Below, piece by piece: positions 47,361 to 60,300 of a stretch of 64,000 nt of DNA (the first letter of the stretch is position 1; each line of letters starts with the position of its first letter). Origin of the DNA: Strigops habroptila (lineage: Eukaryota > Chordata > Aves > Psittaciformes > Psittacidae). The stretch spans positions 1,798,001 through 1,862,000 of the forward strand of contig NC_044289.2 of assembly GCF_004027225.2 (NCBI RefSeq), given 5' to 3'. The translations under genes and the position numbers were made by a program. The notes under the pieces are model-generated. The model ran no database searches. It worked only from the letters and a program-made list of their open reading frames with translations, and was not told where the DNA came from.

Positions 47361-50300
47361 AGGGCAACCTTCCCCTTCCTGTCACGGAAAACACACCGGG
47401 AGAGCTGGGTAAGCCTTTATTATGGGATGGCTTCCCCATCTCCAGTGCCCTCTGCCGTCCAGCCCCAGCAGCCCTCGCTCGTGGCAGCCGGAGTCAGGCA
47501 CCGCAGCTCATTCCCATCGCAGCACTGGCCCCCCGCCAGCTTCTCTAAGCCTTTCCCCATGTGCAAGGGGCTGGCCACAGAGCCTGCCGCGGGCCAAGGG
47601 TGTTTGGGGGTCCCCAGATGCCTGTGGGAAGGGCTGGAGGGGCAGGGAGGATGTGTGGGGCTGGCGCGGGCACAGCGATGGGCTTCGGGGCCAGCCCTGG
47701 TCAGGAGATAGAAGCCGTCTCCAGAAGTGAACAGAGAGTCTGGTACAAGGCTCTTTCTGTTTCCTGAAAAACTCAGTGTCTAAATATAGCAAGTACTTGG
47801 GCATTTTGCTCTAGGAAGGGAAAACAGGTCCAGTGCCAAAGGAGATCCTCTTCTGCTTGCGCAGCGTTAGGGCTGCATGTCCTCTGCCTGCTCCCATCGA
47901 GGGGGATCTGTGCTGACAGGGGCTGGCTCACCCCAGAGGCATTCACTGGGATATTCATTCAGTCAAACTCCCCCACTGGAGGTTTAGGCATGGGGACGGG
48001 TGCTGTGGTCCCTCTGTGTTGCAGGCGGGACCACTGGCAGCTCTCTGGACACCATTCATTTCATCGATCTCCCTGATTTCTTAACCTGATAGGTGTTATG
48101 GAAGCCCTCAGTCCCCCCCCATGTTTTCTTCACCTCATTTCCACATGCTAGAGGAGAAACAGGCGGTGCAGTGTACTGTCATGCAGCTGGATGTAGCCCT
48201 GCTGTCCCTCACCCATCCTTGGGCTGTTGGGTGCTGCTGCGGGCATCCGTGACACAGCCTGTGGCACTGTGTGAAGGGGACAGCAGGTCCCTCTTGGCCA
48301 CGTCACTCCCTGTCACCACGGAGGGCTGTGTGTGGTCTGGGCACCCCACCTTTGCCCCGGCCTTTGCTCCCTAAATCAAGGGAAACAAATGAGCAGCAGC
48401 CACATTGCTTTGTGCTCCTGGGGCTCTCCTTCAAAGCAGGATGCTGGCTCAGGAGCTCAGAGCATCTCCATGTGCTTAACCAGGGCTGCATCCCTTGGTC
48501 CAGCACATGGGGTGCTCGCGGTGCTGGGCGATGGGTGACTGCAGAGAGAGCCAAAATGCATCCTGGGCTCTGTCTGGGACTCTGATATTCACAGGCTGTG
48601 CAGGGCTCCAGCACAGAGGCTGGGAGGAACACAGGCAGGGAGGCTTTGCTTCCCCCTATGAATTAGTTTGTAATTCCCCAATGGGGTGGAGCTGCAGCTA
48701 CTGCCAGACCAACAGCACATCAGGGCTGTGGTGAGAACTGTCCTGGAGACACCGCAGGGAGATGTGGTGTCTGGCTGGGAGAGAGCATCATCCTCCTGGG
48801 GCAGGAGGTTGAGATCTCCACTGCCGCGGGGCCAGTCCTCGGCCCACAGGCATCACCCAGCACCGGTTCCTGCATCCCCTGGGCAGGACGGGCGCGATGC
48901 TCTGCCCCAGCGCGGCCTCCAGGGTCACCGCTGGGAGCTGCAGGGCTCAGGTTTGGCGTTGGGTGGCTTTGCACAGGCAGGATGTGGCCCAGGCTGTTTG
49001 CAGAGCAGGGCTCCTCTTGCTAGGTCACTTGGAGGCTCCAACAGAGCGGGAGCGAGTTAAAGGGTGGGAAGAGGCTCTGGATTTCTCTGGAAACACCAGG
49101 ATGATCCTTCATTTTTTTTTTTTCTTGTGGTATTATTTGATGGTTGGAGAAAAAAGTCTGGAAGCAGAACTGCAGAAAATGCTGTTGTTTCTGGCTACCC
49201 CTGCAGAGCACAGCTCTGTCCTCACCAGAGGGACCAGCTTAGAGATCCTCCATCCCCAGCGAGCCTTCCAGCGGCCTGAGCCTGCCCTCTTTCCATCCTG
49301 AACCCTGCTCCCACCGCCTGGATGTGCAGCAGGATCAGTTCTGCTCTCTGAGCCGGGAAACGGAGGGTGCTGCGCTCCACGGGCCCCGCTCTGGAGGGAC
49401 CGAGCCCTTGTTTGCTTTGGGAAATGAAAACCGTGTCCAGCCTGGATGGAGGCAGTTGGGGAATGCTGCTGCAGGCAGTCTGGGGTGAGCACTGGGGCTG
49501 AGCTGAGGCTGAGGGTACAATGCGGCCGTGGCAGAGCTGTGCTGGCACAGCAGCGTGTCCCTGCTCTCCTGTGCAAGTGCAAAACCTGCTTTCTCCTCAC
49601 CATGGGTGTGCAAGGGGGTTCGGGCCAGTTGTCCTTCCCCAGGGACAGTACTGCTCCATATGTATCCGTGATGCCTTGGGGACCGGGAGGGAGGGCAGGA
49701 ACAGGGACAAGGGGAGCAGGACATGAGAGGAAGGATCCTGTGGCCGGATCTGCAGGATCAGCGTCCAGCAGGAATGAGGAGGTGGAAGATGACCAAGTCT
49801 TTGGGCTGTACATCCTGATGGAGACATCGTACCTGGATGAGCCCCACTGGACTGGCAGCTCTGGCCAGTGTTGAGTTATTCCCTGTAAGCACACAGCTCC
49901 TTGCTGTCCCCACTGCCAAAGAGCTGCCCCAGCACTGAGGTGACCTGTTGCTCGCTGCAGGAAGCTGTTCCCCACTGGCATCACCAGCTCTTGCACCACG
50001 TATCACGCAGCAGAGCATGCAACAACTCCTCAAGTGCAGGAGCAACCATGTGTTCAGCCTTGTATGCAGGGAAAAATATGTATGTGTTCCATATGCACAA
50101 GGAAGAGGCCTTGAAAACCAGGAGGATGCAATGATCAATAAATTACAGCTTGGATAATGTTTTCCACCATCACCAAATAAATCAGATCTTATTTTTCCCC
50201 TATGTCCGCAGATTTAATGGCAACAACAGTGCCCTTGGTGGTCATAAAACTCCATCCTCTAGCTAAGGGGCCTCCCAAACAATTTGTCATTTGGCCTTTG

Positions 50301-51560
50301 CTTGTTTGCTTTAAAATTAGCCTGTCCAGACATTTAATAGCCCAGGAGCTAAGAAATCCATCAACCTACCCCAGCTTCCAACTATCTCTGTGTGCACTCT
50401 GCGGCTGCACTGCAGTGATGGGTGGAAGGAGCGATGGGGAGGGAGCAAGCTGTGGAGTCAAGGATCATGGGGGATATTTTCCATCTGAGCTTTAAGATCA
50501 CCTTTCCTATTTCCACTTCTTTCTTTCTCCCCATCTTTCCTTCCCCCCCTACTGCCACATAACCTCTCCAGCTGCCATCAGCAATACCCCCCTTCCAGCA
50601 GCAGTGAGCAAGCCAGGAGCTGACCCTTTCTCATAGGTGTAAACACTGCCTTGTTAAAAGGGGATAATTGCTGGGGTCTGGTTAACCCTGGTGTAAAATC
50701 AAAGTGAATAGCCATGTGGACCATGACGCCTGGGCTCTGGGGTAAACAGCCCAAGCTTCACTGCTTGTCAGCTCACTGCATTCAGTGGGAAGTTAACTTC
50801 TCCCTGAAACAGAAACACTGTCTTTTGGGCTGATTTATACCCCCCATGCGCAGCTGAGGGTGGGTCCTTTTCCCATCAGAGAGCCTTGCCAGGAGTTTTC
50901 TGGCTGCCCTGTTGGGAACGAGCAGGGTTGAGCTGTGTGGCGCAGGAGCGTGTGTCTCTGCATGGACAGTGGCCACTGCTTTGACCTGCTGAGCACTTTT
51001 AGCCCTGGAACCCCTGCACCCTGTGGTGGTCCCTGGGCTCACATGAGAGGCAAGCCCAGGGCTGCGCAGAGGAGCTGGGAGGCTGCATCTTGGCTCTGTT
51101 GTCCCTGTTTCTCAGAAAAGCTTGTGTGTCACCATCACAGAATGGTTTCTATATGGTCAGAGGGCTGCCACAGTAGCCATTGGGCTGCTGTTGCATTTCT
51201 AGCATCGTCTGCCTCTGACCCACATCCCCTTAGTGCCCCACCGCCCTGGCTCAGCAGCAGGTTCAGCAATAGGGATGCTCAGAAGGCTTTTCCCAAGCAG
51301 CAGGAAGGTGTGCACAGGGGGTGGGAATGGAGGCCAGCCCTTTCTCTCTGCATCCTTCCCAGCAGCCAGACATAGGCATGCCCAGAGGCTGGGAAATGGG
51401 GGCAGCAGCACCCCGGGGGATGTTCTGAACAAGCTGAACAAAAGCCAGTCCTGCCTCTGCAATCCCGAAGCATCTGCAGGATGTTCCCAGGCCAGCACAC
51501 AGGAGCCCTTTGGGCTCTTCCAGCCACACTGAGGGCGAAGCCAACTCCCTCATGTTATTT

Positions 51561-51632
51561 TTTCCTATTGGAGCAGTGGGCTCCAATAGGAAACTCCAAT
51601 AGGAAACTCCAATAGGAAACTCCAATAGGAGT
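51561..51632. repeat. 13 bp CCAAT-bearing minisatellite with an inverted copy
   Basis: Four head-to-tail units of CTCCAATAGGAAA at 51581, 51594, 51607 and 51620 (the last ends in G). They are preceded by a perfect inverted unit, TTTCCTATTGGAG, at 51561-51573 across a 7 bp spacer. Each unit has a CCAAT core. Confidence 0.97.
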
Positions 51633-52055
51633 TCAACCTGAAATGCCAAGAATCCTGCTTCTGCCTTTGCTCACCCATGAGCTCTGCCCATGGCCTCAGA
51701 ATGAGATAACCGTGGGTGAGCCTGGGCTGTGAGCGAAGCCCAGGCTCGGGGCTGGCTGCAGACAGCACAGGAGAGAGGAGCTCTGCAGGCATCGAGCTGA
51801 AGGCATTTTGATTGCTTCCAGGATTATTACCCAGCATGTTTATTCCTTCAGCAAGGAAGACTTCATAACTCAGGGACTCCTGACAATGTATACATATTGA
51901 AATCTTATAAGAGTAATGACCATATCCAATGATATTTTGTTCTCCTCTTGCCAATATAAACAACTCGCTGGACTTATTGAATTGCATCGGGTCATCCTGA
52001 ATAATTAGGCTTGCATGTTCCATTTATTACCTTGAAAATCCTTTCTCATTGTACT

Positions 52056-52078
52056 TTATCTATCCATCTATCTATCTA
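52056..52078. repeat. Short TATC microsatellite
   Basis: Tandem TATC/CATC units, about 23 bp, in AT-rich intergenic DNA. Confidence 0.85.
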
Positions 52079-52633
52079 AATGTAAATATGTTTAAATGAA
52101 AACCAGATACAGCTCTGAAGGAATTTGAAATATGAGGCTGAGAGTACAAGAAGCAGCAGAAAGGTCCTCTGCTAGTAGGGAAAGCCCGTCTGGGGCTAAG
52201 GAAATAAGGGAAGGTCAGGTGAGAGCTGCTGCATGGGACTGGGCTCAGCCACGTCTCCGCGGACAGGCTCGTGTTTAAGGATAACCAGTCAGTAACTGGT
52301 GAGGCTGCTGATACTGCTGCAGGATGCGGGGAGGAGCGGGGTGGGATCCTGGTGGCTGGGACTGCTTTGACATCCCCTTCAGCACTGAGGTCTCTCTTCA
52401 GATGGCCAGAGAGTATCTCCATCTGTCCAGGGCCCAGAAAGTCTCCCACAGCATCAGCAGGCAAGAAACTGCCAGTGCCCAGGGAACTGAAACTGTAAGG
52501 GGGGCAGGCAGGACTGGTGGCTGCCCCTCACGTGGGGTGAGGAGAGAGCCTGGTATGAACCAGAGCATTGCCAGTAGAAAATGAAAACTCCTTCCTTGGA
52601 GCCATCTCTGAGAAAGAAGCACTGGATGTGAAT

Positions 52634-52720
52634 CATAGAATCATAGAATAGCTTGGGTTGGAAGGGACCTTCAAAGGTCATTTAATTCCAACCCACCTGC
52701 AGTGAGCAGGGACAATTTAA
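52634..52720 (-). mobile_element. CR1 LINE tail
   Basis: atcatagaatcatagaatag followed by gggttggaagggacctt is the reverse of the CR1 terminal octamer array plus tail. About 85 bp. Confidence 0.9.
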
Positions 52721-53547
52721 ATGTATCTTAATTAGGATGAAATATCATCTCAAGGTATCTTGAAATCACACTTGTGCTGTGCTAATCAGCACAGACAAGA
52801 GCAGCTGCCAGCAGTGACTTGTGGTGGCTGAAAATCACGACTGTCGTCTGTGAAACAGGAGACCGCATCTTAACCAGGGCATCCCTGATGCCAATGGGTT
52901 CGTGGTGGGGTTTGGATAATCTGACACTGGTCCCCGAATTTCACTGGTGATGTCCCTGTGCAGCACAACTGAGGCAGAGCAGTGACCCCCAGGATAAGAG
53001 CCGCGCACAATCCCTCTCCCCCTCTTCTGAAAGGCCATGCACAAAACCAGCTGAGCATCCCTGCAGTGGTTCCCAGCCCCAGCCTGCTGTGGCTGTGCCG
53101 CAGGACACGGTGCATCACGTCTTGTCTGTGCAGGAAAGGCAAAGCGTCATGGTCCTTCAGAGCAAAAAACACCTTTTGCAGCTTTGCTTCCACTATTCTT
53201 CCTTTCTAAAGAACAGCCCGCAGCAAAATGAGGAGGAATTGTAGTCTGCATGGATCTCACAGACCCAAGCAAGGTGAATGCCTCAGGTGTGTACATAGAC
53301 ACAGACATAGCTGTGACTGGGAAGCCCTCTCTGGACACTTTATACCTTACTGTTGCCTGCAGGGTCCATGCCTGTTGGCCTTTAATGTCAGGTCCATTGC
53401 TGTTTTGGTTTGTTCTCTCAGCAGGGACAGGAAGTCTGAAGGTGGGGTAAATACATCTTGTGTCAGTGCTCATGCCTTTGCCATCTTCCTCCTTGGGGAT
53501 TGCCGTAGAAACCCTCAGAATGGGGACCAGACAGGAAAACCTGAACC

Positions 53548-53665
53548 ATAGAATAGTTCGGGTTGGAAAGGACCTTAATATGATGTAGTTCAACCCTCCT
53601 TCCATGGGCAGGGACACCTCACTCTAGGCCACATTGCCCAAGGCCCTGTCCAACCTGGTGCTCTG
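53548..53665 (-). mobile_element. CR1 LINE tail
   Basis: catagaatagttcgggttgg, then an aggaccttaat-type segment and gtccaacctgg, mark a diverged reverse CR1 3' end. Confidence 0.85.
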
Positions 53666-56600
53666 CTTAACTGAAACACCGCTTTCAGGTCACTGGAAGG
53701 TGTGAGCTGCCGTGTCCATGCCATGGGGTCGCTGTCCTCCAGTGAGACGTCACCCAAAGTCACCTGAAGCCATCGAGAACCAGCACTTGGCTGGCCATAG
53801 GGATCCCGGTGGGAGCGAGCTGCAGGCAGGGCAGCAGGAGCACCCAGCGAGGACACCTGGGGTCGGTGGGGCGGTGTGTGGGAAGCTGGAGCAGCCCTGC
53901 CGGCTCTCCCCATGGTTCTGGCCGGCGCTGTTTAGCGCTTCACTTGCATGAGCAGCGAGAGTAAAACCAAAATGACATTCATTAAGTGTTTTAAGGAGTG
54001 TTCAGGCATGTAATCCTCCTGGAATGAGGCAGCCACAACAAGTTACTGTAGTTATTGATAGTCATGTCAGTTAGCCTTTTCCAAGGATTAATCACCATCC
54101 TGCTCATGCCATACAGGATGTTTTTATCTCCGTTTTCTCCCACTGCTGCAGCGTGCAGAGCTGGCTGGGCTGACCAGAGCGGCTCCCACATCTGGAGGGG
54201 GAAGGCGGGCTCCTCAAGCTCAGATCCTGGATGTTTAACAGTTCGGAAGAGCATTTAGAGGAATTGCTGTGGCAGAGCTGCAGCGTTTCTGCATGTCACC
54301 ATGGAGAGTCCGAACTCACAGGTCCCCATCACTGAGGTCTGGTGTGCAAAGCAATGGCACTTTCCCCAAGGCAGTTTGCAGCCTGCAGGAAGAATACTGC
54401 CCAGGAGAGGACTCGCTTTGGTGCCTATTGCTATTATAGGTGCATCTAATGTGTCATCCAGAGAGGATGGTGCAGAGCCAAGGCAGAGCTCCTCATACAG
54501 CAATGGCAGAGCTCCTCATACTCCTCATACAGTGTTCCATTAACTAAAACACTGAAACTGGTAATTCTTTTGCTTTGTTCTGAATGAAAGGGGAGGTGGA
54601 GGGAGGTGTGATAGGACCATTGCTGAGCTCGGCATGGGAAGAGCGCAGCACAAGGGTGACACAAGCAGCAAGCACCAGCACTTTACCAAAACTGAAGAAC
54701 CATTGAGTTTGAGCAGCCCCAGAGGCTGAGGCCACTGTGTGCAGGTGGATATGTCCTGGCCACCAGCCTGCAGTGGCATATGGTACCTGAGTCTGAACTC
54801 CTCCGCTCTGCGCTACCCCTGAGGATGCACAGTGCCATCCCAATCCCACCCAGGACAGACTGGAAGCAAAGCAGAGGGCAGTGTCCATCCGCTCACTCGC
54901 AGGAGGGAGATCCCGGCATGTTTGGCTTGGATCTTCACCTCTTATTGACCTGCTGGCTACTGCAGCCAGGTGAGGGCCAGGATCTGTGCTCCTTGGCAGT
55001 GCCAGCATAACCCAACCTGCAGCTGGAACTGGATTTGGCCTCTTGCCCCAGGGTGTTTGCATTGGCACTTCTCAGCTTGACCCTTCTGCTACACAGGATG
55101 TCCTCAGGGCTCATTTCACTGGTGCTGTAGTGGTCTGGAGCCTGGAAAGGGCTGCAGAAGCCACACAGAAGAACCCGATGTACTGCTGAGGGGTGTCAGT
55201 GTCTCACTGATGCTGCTTTGCTTGGAGGGAGGGAGAAATTCAAGCTCCCAGTGGGGGCTGGCTAACTTCCCAGCTCAGCACTTGGCAACAGGGCTCTCCA
55301 TGCTTGGGAACATCCCTGGGTTTGGGCAGCCCCATCCACAGCCTGTGCTCAGGATCAGGAGCAGCGGGGGGTGCCCCATGGGGAGGCTCTCACAGGTTTC
55401 TTGCCCTCACAAGACCTGGTATTGCCTTCAGCCATCGTGCTTCCAGGAGAGCCAGAATCCCTGAACTCTCCCAATCACCCAGCATCCCTTCTCTTGGGAG
55501 CAAAGATTTGCCCCAAGCCTCTTCTCATCTGTGCATATCAATTCCACAGTGTCTGCAGGGGCATGAGGGTGTTTCTTGCCCTCCTGGTGCTCAGTTCCTT
55601 GACTGCTCGGAGCGGCAGCAGATGGACACAGAGCTCTCACTGTCTCTCTCCATGTCCCTGCTCATGTCCCACCAGTGGCTGGGTGGCTTTGAGACGAGGC
55701 TGTCCTGATGGCAAGACACAGTGGGGGAGATTCATCAGCCCCACCAGGACGACTATGCACTCCTGACAGCAGGTCCCTGTGCTGAACCCAGGCACGCCAT
55801 GAGGCTGGCAGAATGCCACAGAGCAGAGAAATCAGCATTAATCAGTCCTAATCCCGGAGGGAATGGCCCTGGTGTGCGGTGCTGTGTCCCAGACAGGCTG
55901 GCGGGACCCCGGTGACTTCCCAGTGTTGCCCCCCGAGTGGTGCCCTCTGACGTGAGCTCTGCACCCCCAGCCTGGGGGACAGAAGGAGGAGGAGAACAGT
56001 GGTGATGGGTTTTCCCTCCCCGCGGGCAGCCCGGCCCCCTGCCGGCTTTCCCACAGTTTTCCCAGGGGATGCTAAGCCAAACTGGGTTGGATTGCATGTA
56101 CGTGGGGGCTGCTTCATTAGGGACCCTGCTGCGAGCCCACCAGCGTGGAGGAGCCTCCGTCTGCCCCACATGGACAACCCTTCCATGACCATATCCTGGT
56201 TCCGGAGCGGTGGCCGGAGCCACGGGAGATGAAACAGCTTCAATTTGCTCTGCTCAGCTCAAGGCACGCTCAGCTCCAGCAGGAAGGTCTCTGCTCGGTG
56301 CCTGCAGACATGAGGTGTTTCACACCTCCTGGCCCCAGGAGCTGCCAGGAGCAGAAGAGCTGCAGGACTCTGACTCCCTGCTCCAAGATCTCCCAGCTCT
56401 GCCTTGCGTGCTGCTTAGGGAGTGGTAGAAGAGCCAGGTCGCTTGTCTCCCAAGCCAAGGTCCAACCTTGTCCACTCCAGCTTTTCTGTCCATCTCCCAA
56501 AACTGGTGCAATGGGGTAAATTAAGCTTTCTGTCAGCATCATTTCCTCTGCTTCAGCGAGGTGGGAAACTGCATTTTACAGCCCTTTGGCTTCTCATCCA

Positions 56601-57300
56601 AAAGGAAAAAAGAAAAGAGAGAGAGGAAAAATGCCCTTTAAATAGAACTTTCCATGCTGGAAGTACCTCTGGAAACACACGGAGGGGGAGCCATCAGCAT
56701 GAGGTGCAGGTGCAGAGAGGTGTGGGAGACAGGAATGGAAGGGGACATGGCTCATGGACCGGCTCCTCTGTCTGCCTCCTGTCATGGCCATGAGCTCCTT
56801 CTCCAGCCGCTGGCTCGGTTCAGGCTGCCCATACTCTGCCCTTGCTGGGTGATACCAGATCTTGAGCTCTTGCCCTGTTCAAAGTCACCCCAGGGAGCCT
56901 GGGGGCTGTGCTGACCCCTCCATGACAAGGGCATCTGTCACCCTGGTGCCCTGCAGACACAGGTTGCTCCATCATCACCCCCAGCGTGATGGGAAACACC
57001 CTCCATGCCCCAGCAGAGCCTCTTTCTCAGGGGAGCTGCAAACGCCTCCCCTCCCGCTCTAATTGTGCTCAGGTTCTGGTGCATCCCTCCCCAGCCCAGG
57101 TTAACCTCTCCACCTACTGTGCTTATTCCCCAAATGTGCTTAACTGGAGAACTCCCAGGAGCAGCTGGTGGGAATGAGGCTGCCTACAGCAGGGAAGGAG
57201 AAACAAGATGCTTGGCTCCTTTTCCCAGCTCCCTGGCCCCCGATAAAAGCCATGCTCACCAGAGGAGACCACCAACCAGGCCTTTAAAGTCCAGACACAA

Positions 57301-60300
57301 CTGGCAATTCATGTTCAGCTAATGATGCTGTGGATGTAGAGTGCCCTTCACCGCTGGAGCCATGAGCCATGCAGAGCAAGGAGACCCATGTGTGCCTGAG
57401 CGCACCCTGGGCAAGGAGAGACCTGTCACCATTGTCCCAGCATCTGGGCAGCGTGGCTCTGGTGTGCCCTGCTCAGCAGCTTCTGGCTACATGGAGGAAA
57501 ATCGTGGTGGGGGAATTGGTTTTCGGAGCCTTTTACAGTGTCAAGCTGCAGATATGGGCATGCCCTCAACTAAAATGCAGCCATTTGTAGGGGGAGAGCA
57601 CAACTGGATCTCCTCTGATGGAGGGCACAACCCATTGGAGATGGGAATGAGGAAGGGTCTCTGTATAATGGGAAGGATGCTTAAGGACACAGATGCCTTA
57701 AGCATGCACAGATGCAGTGCCTCTGTGCACTGCAGAGCTCAGAGCTCAGGGCAGGTTTTACATTGCTCCAAATAGCAATACAGGCTGATTTGCAGCAAAT
57801 GCTTCTCCATTGTCAGAGTAATTTGCTTTTATTTATACTCTTTTTTGCCACTTTTGCCCTTCTGTGTTATCACCAGGGATTGTTATTTCATTTGTCTTGC
57901 TTAGCTGTGACTTGGTGTGCGCCACCAATTCTGTTTCTCTGCTGGGATGGGATCATCGTGACCCAGGCTGGCAGGAAGGCTGGGATAAGCCATTGGGATG
58001 CTCCATTGGCTTGCAAAGTTGGAGCAGACCTGAGGGGGATGGACCTAGAGAAAGAGTTACACCATTTCTCCTGTTTCACCCCTAAAGGGCTAAATGTGCT
58101 GGAGATGTGCTGGCTCCGGCACTGCTGCTGACCTTAGATTGAACGTGTCTCAAGCGCAAAAGTGGACACCATCAGCCCTGCCTGTGCCAGGCACTCTGGT
58201 GACCCCTGTTCTCCTGCATCCCCATGTGTAAAGCCTGAGCATTTGGTTTCCATCGTGCTCTGCACAGGTGAGGGTCAAAGTCTCAGACACCGGCACAGGA
58301 TGAGAGCAACGGTGGTCCCGGCTCAGCGGCACGAAGCTCAAGTCCTCCGCCTGAGCTCATCTCCACAGAAAACATCAGGGGAGGACACGTCCAGTTTGGA
58401 TTCATCATGTGGAGCCGTTTGGCAGGGTCAAAAGCCCCTGGGGCCCTTTGCAAGCATTAACCAGTGGATTAAATGAGCCCAGCCACCGCTCTCACTGCTG
58501 GGATGTGGCTTTCTCAGCCGAACACTGCCTAGACCAGTGGAAAAAGCACAGTCTGTCCCTTTAAGTCCAAAACGATGAGTGTATTTCTGGAGGCTCTGGA
58601 AAAGAAGTCAAGACTATTGGCTTCTGCGTCACCAGCACCGGCCATTGATTCCCTGGAAATGTTTCATATTTGGCCAAACGGGCTGTTGATGGAATAGTTT
58701 CTGATTTAACACTCTCGGCTGCAGGCGGGAGCCAGATGGGTCTCATTAGCTCCAGAGAGACCGTCCTTCCTGTTGGCTGCTGCAGAAATACTTCCAGCAC
58801 AGCCCCCTCCTCCTTATTCCCAAGCAGACACTTAAGCCACTCTGCCGAGCTCTGCACAGGAATCCTGGTTATTCCAGCCCCAAGCCTCTCGTGGCATTTA
58901 TTGTTGTTAGTATTATTATTTACCTTCTGCTTTACCTGCCCTGGTGACCAGCCCCACGCTGGTTTCCTCCCCACCTCCAGCCCAGCCTTCTGCAGGGAGC
59001 AGATGTGGGTGTCCTCGGGATACCTCCCAGCCTTGCACCAGCACCTCTGTGTGTTCCTGTTGCACCCCATGCTCTGCAGAGGGTCCTTCCCTCTTGTCCT
59101 CCCGCCCCGTCTCTCCCAGCCTCTCCTCCCCTCTGCCCCTCTCGCTCACTCTCTATTTAGTCTGTGTGTTCAAAACCCAGCACAAAAGCTCTTACAGCTC
59201 CCCGGGCTGTGACCCAAACAGTAAAGAATGTTTATATGCTGGTCGCCTTCCATTTCTGTGTATTAATATTGCACACACACACTCACACACAGCGTTTCTG
59301 GTGCCTCTGCGGGCTGCTGGCCAAGGGAGCCCAGCCAAAGTAAAGGCATCTGGGCCCTTCTGGAGAAAGCAAGAAAAAGAAGAAGAAAAAATACAAAGAA
59401 GACAAAATACAAAAGCAAAAAGGATTCGGAGACAAGCAGCTCCTCCAGCCTGTGCCCTGCGCCTGCTGTGGATGGGCAGGGAGGCCAGGGCTGCCAGGCT
59501 GCCCTCTCCCAGCAAGTCCCGCCATGCCCCTTGCCATCCCCTGGCTTTCCTTCTGTGCTTGGTCTGGGGATGGGGTCTCAGTGTGAGCCACAGACTCGTA
59601 TCGAGGAGGGGGAGATATGCAGGAATGGGGGGTCTGGCTTTGGACATGGCTGCCTGCCAGGAAGGTGCAGCAAGCTGCTGGAGCCTGCCTCGCAGCACAA
59701 GCCAGGCTGGGATGCTGGAGCCCCGGAACACTGCGGGGATGTCGGCACTGGTGGCTCATTTAACAGCTTTGTCATTTGGGTTGGGGGATGGATGAATTTT
59801 TGTCTCCTCTTTGATGCCACACAAGAGCCTGAATGTCAGAGGCAGGATGGTCCTTCCTGCCTCTAAAATCACCTGGGGACGCTGCTACAAATGGGGAAAA
59901 CAAGTCAAAATGTGAGGGTGAAGAGGCGAGGAGCTGCTTCTCCCCTGCTCTTGCAGGAAGATGCTGGGGAGCTGGGGCTGCATCCTGGGACAAATCCACA
60001 AAGCCAGTGGCTGACTGGGAAGGGTCAGATCTTTGAGCTCATCCAGCTCTTCTCCAGGATCCTCCAAACAGGGCCACAGGCACATGGCATCACCAGCACC
60101 TGCAGGCTGTGGTTTAGGCATGAGGCAAGAGGAGCCTTGCTCACCTGTGTGGCGAAGATGCTGCCTTATCCGACACACGCTGCCCAGGCTGGTCTGGGCT
60201 TGAAGGCAGCCGGGCTTCCCTGAGCTCGTCCCCCACCTCTCTGCAGGACACACAGCCTGTTCTTGACCCCTGTGAAGGGGAAAAGCTGCCTGGTGCCAGG

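Larger units (their letters stand above)
42181..51560. other. Intergenic DNA with AT-balanced candidate regulatory blocks
   Basis: No coding exon recognised. Blocks at about 42190-42450, 43130-43320, 44680-44830 and 46550-46870 have AT-rich cores with TAAT, AATATT or TATTTAT motifs against a GC-rich background, as conserved non-coding elements often do. A T-run lies at 49112-49124. Confidence 0.45.
51640..57300. other. Intergenic DNA with CR1 scraps
   Basis: Two CR1 tails and a short local duplication (about 54478-54535, repeated gagctcctcata). No exon or RNA gene seen. Confidence 0.55.

Noticed and set aside
46941-47711. Plus-strand open frame of 256 codons
   Set aside because: Lies over a CpG-rich block, no recognisable domain and no splice support; kept only as a possible regulatory block.
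53147-53617. Minus-strand open frame of 156 codons that looked protein-like
   Set aside because: Its start lies in a CR1 tail and no domain could be recognised.
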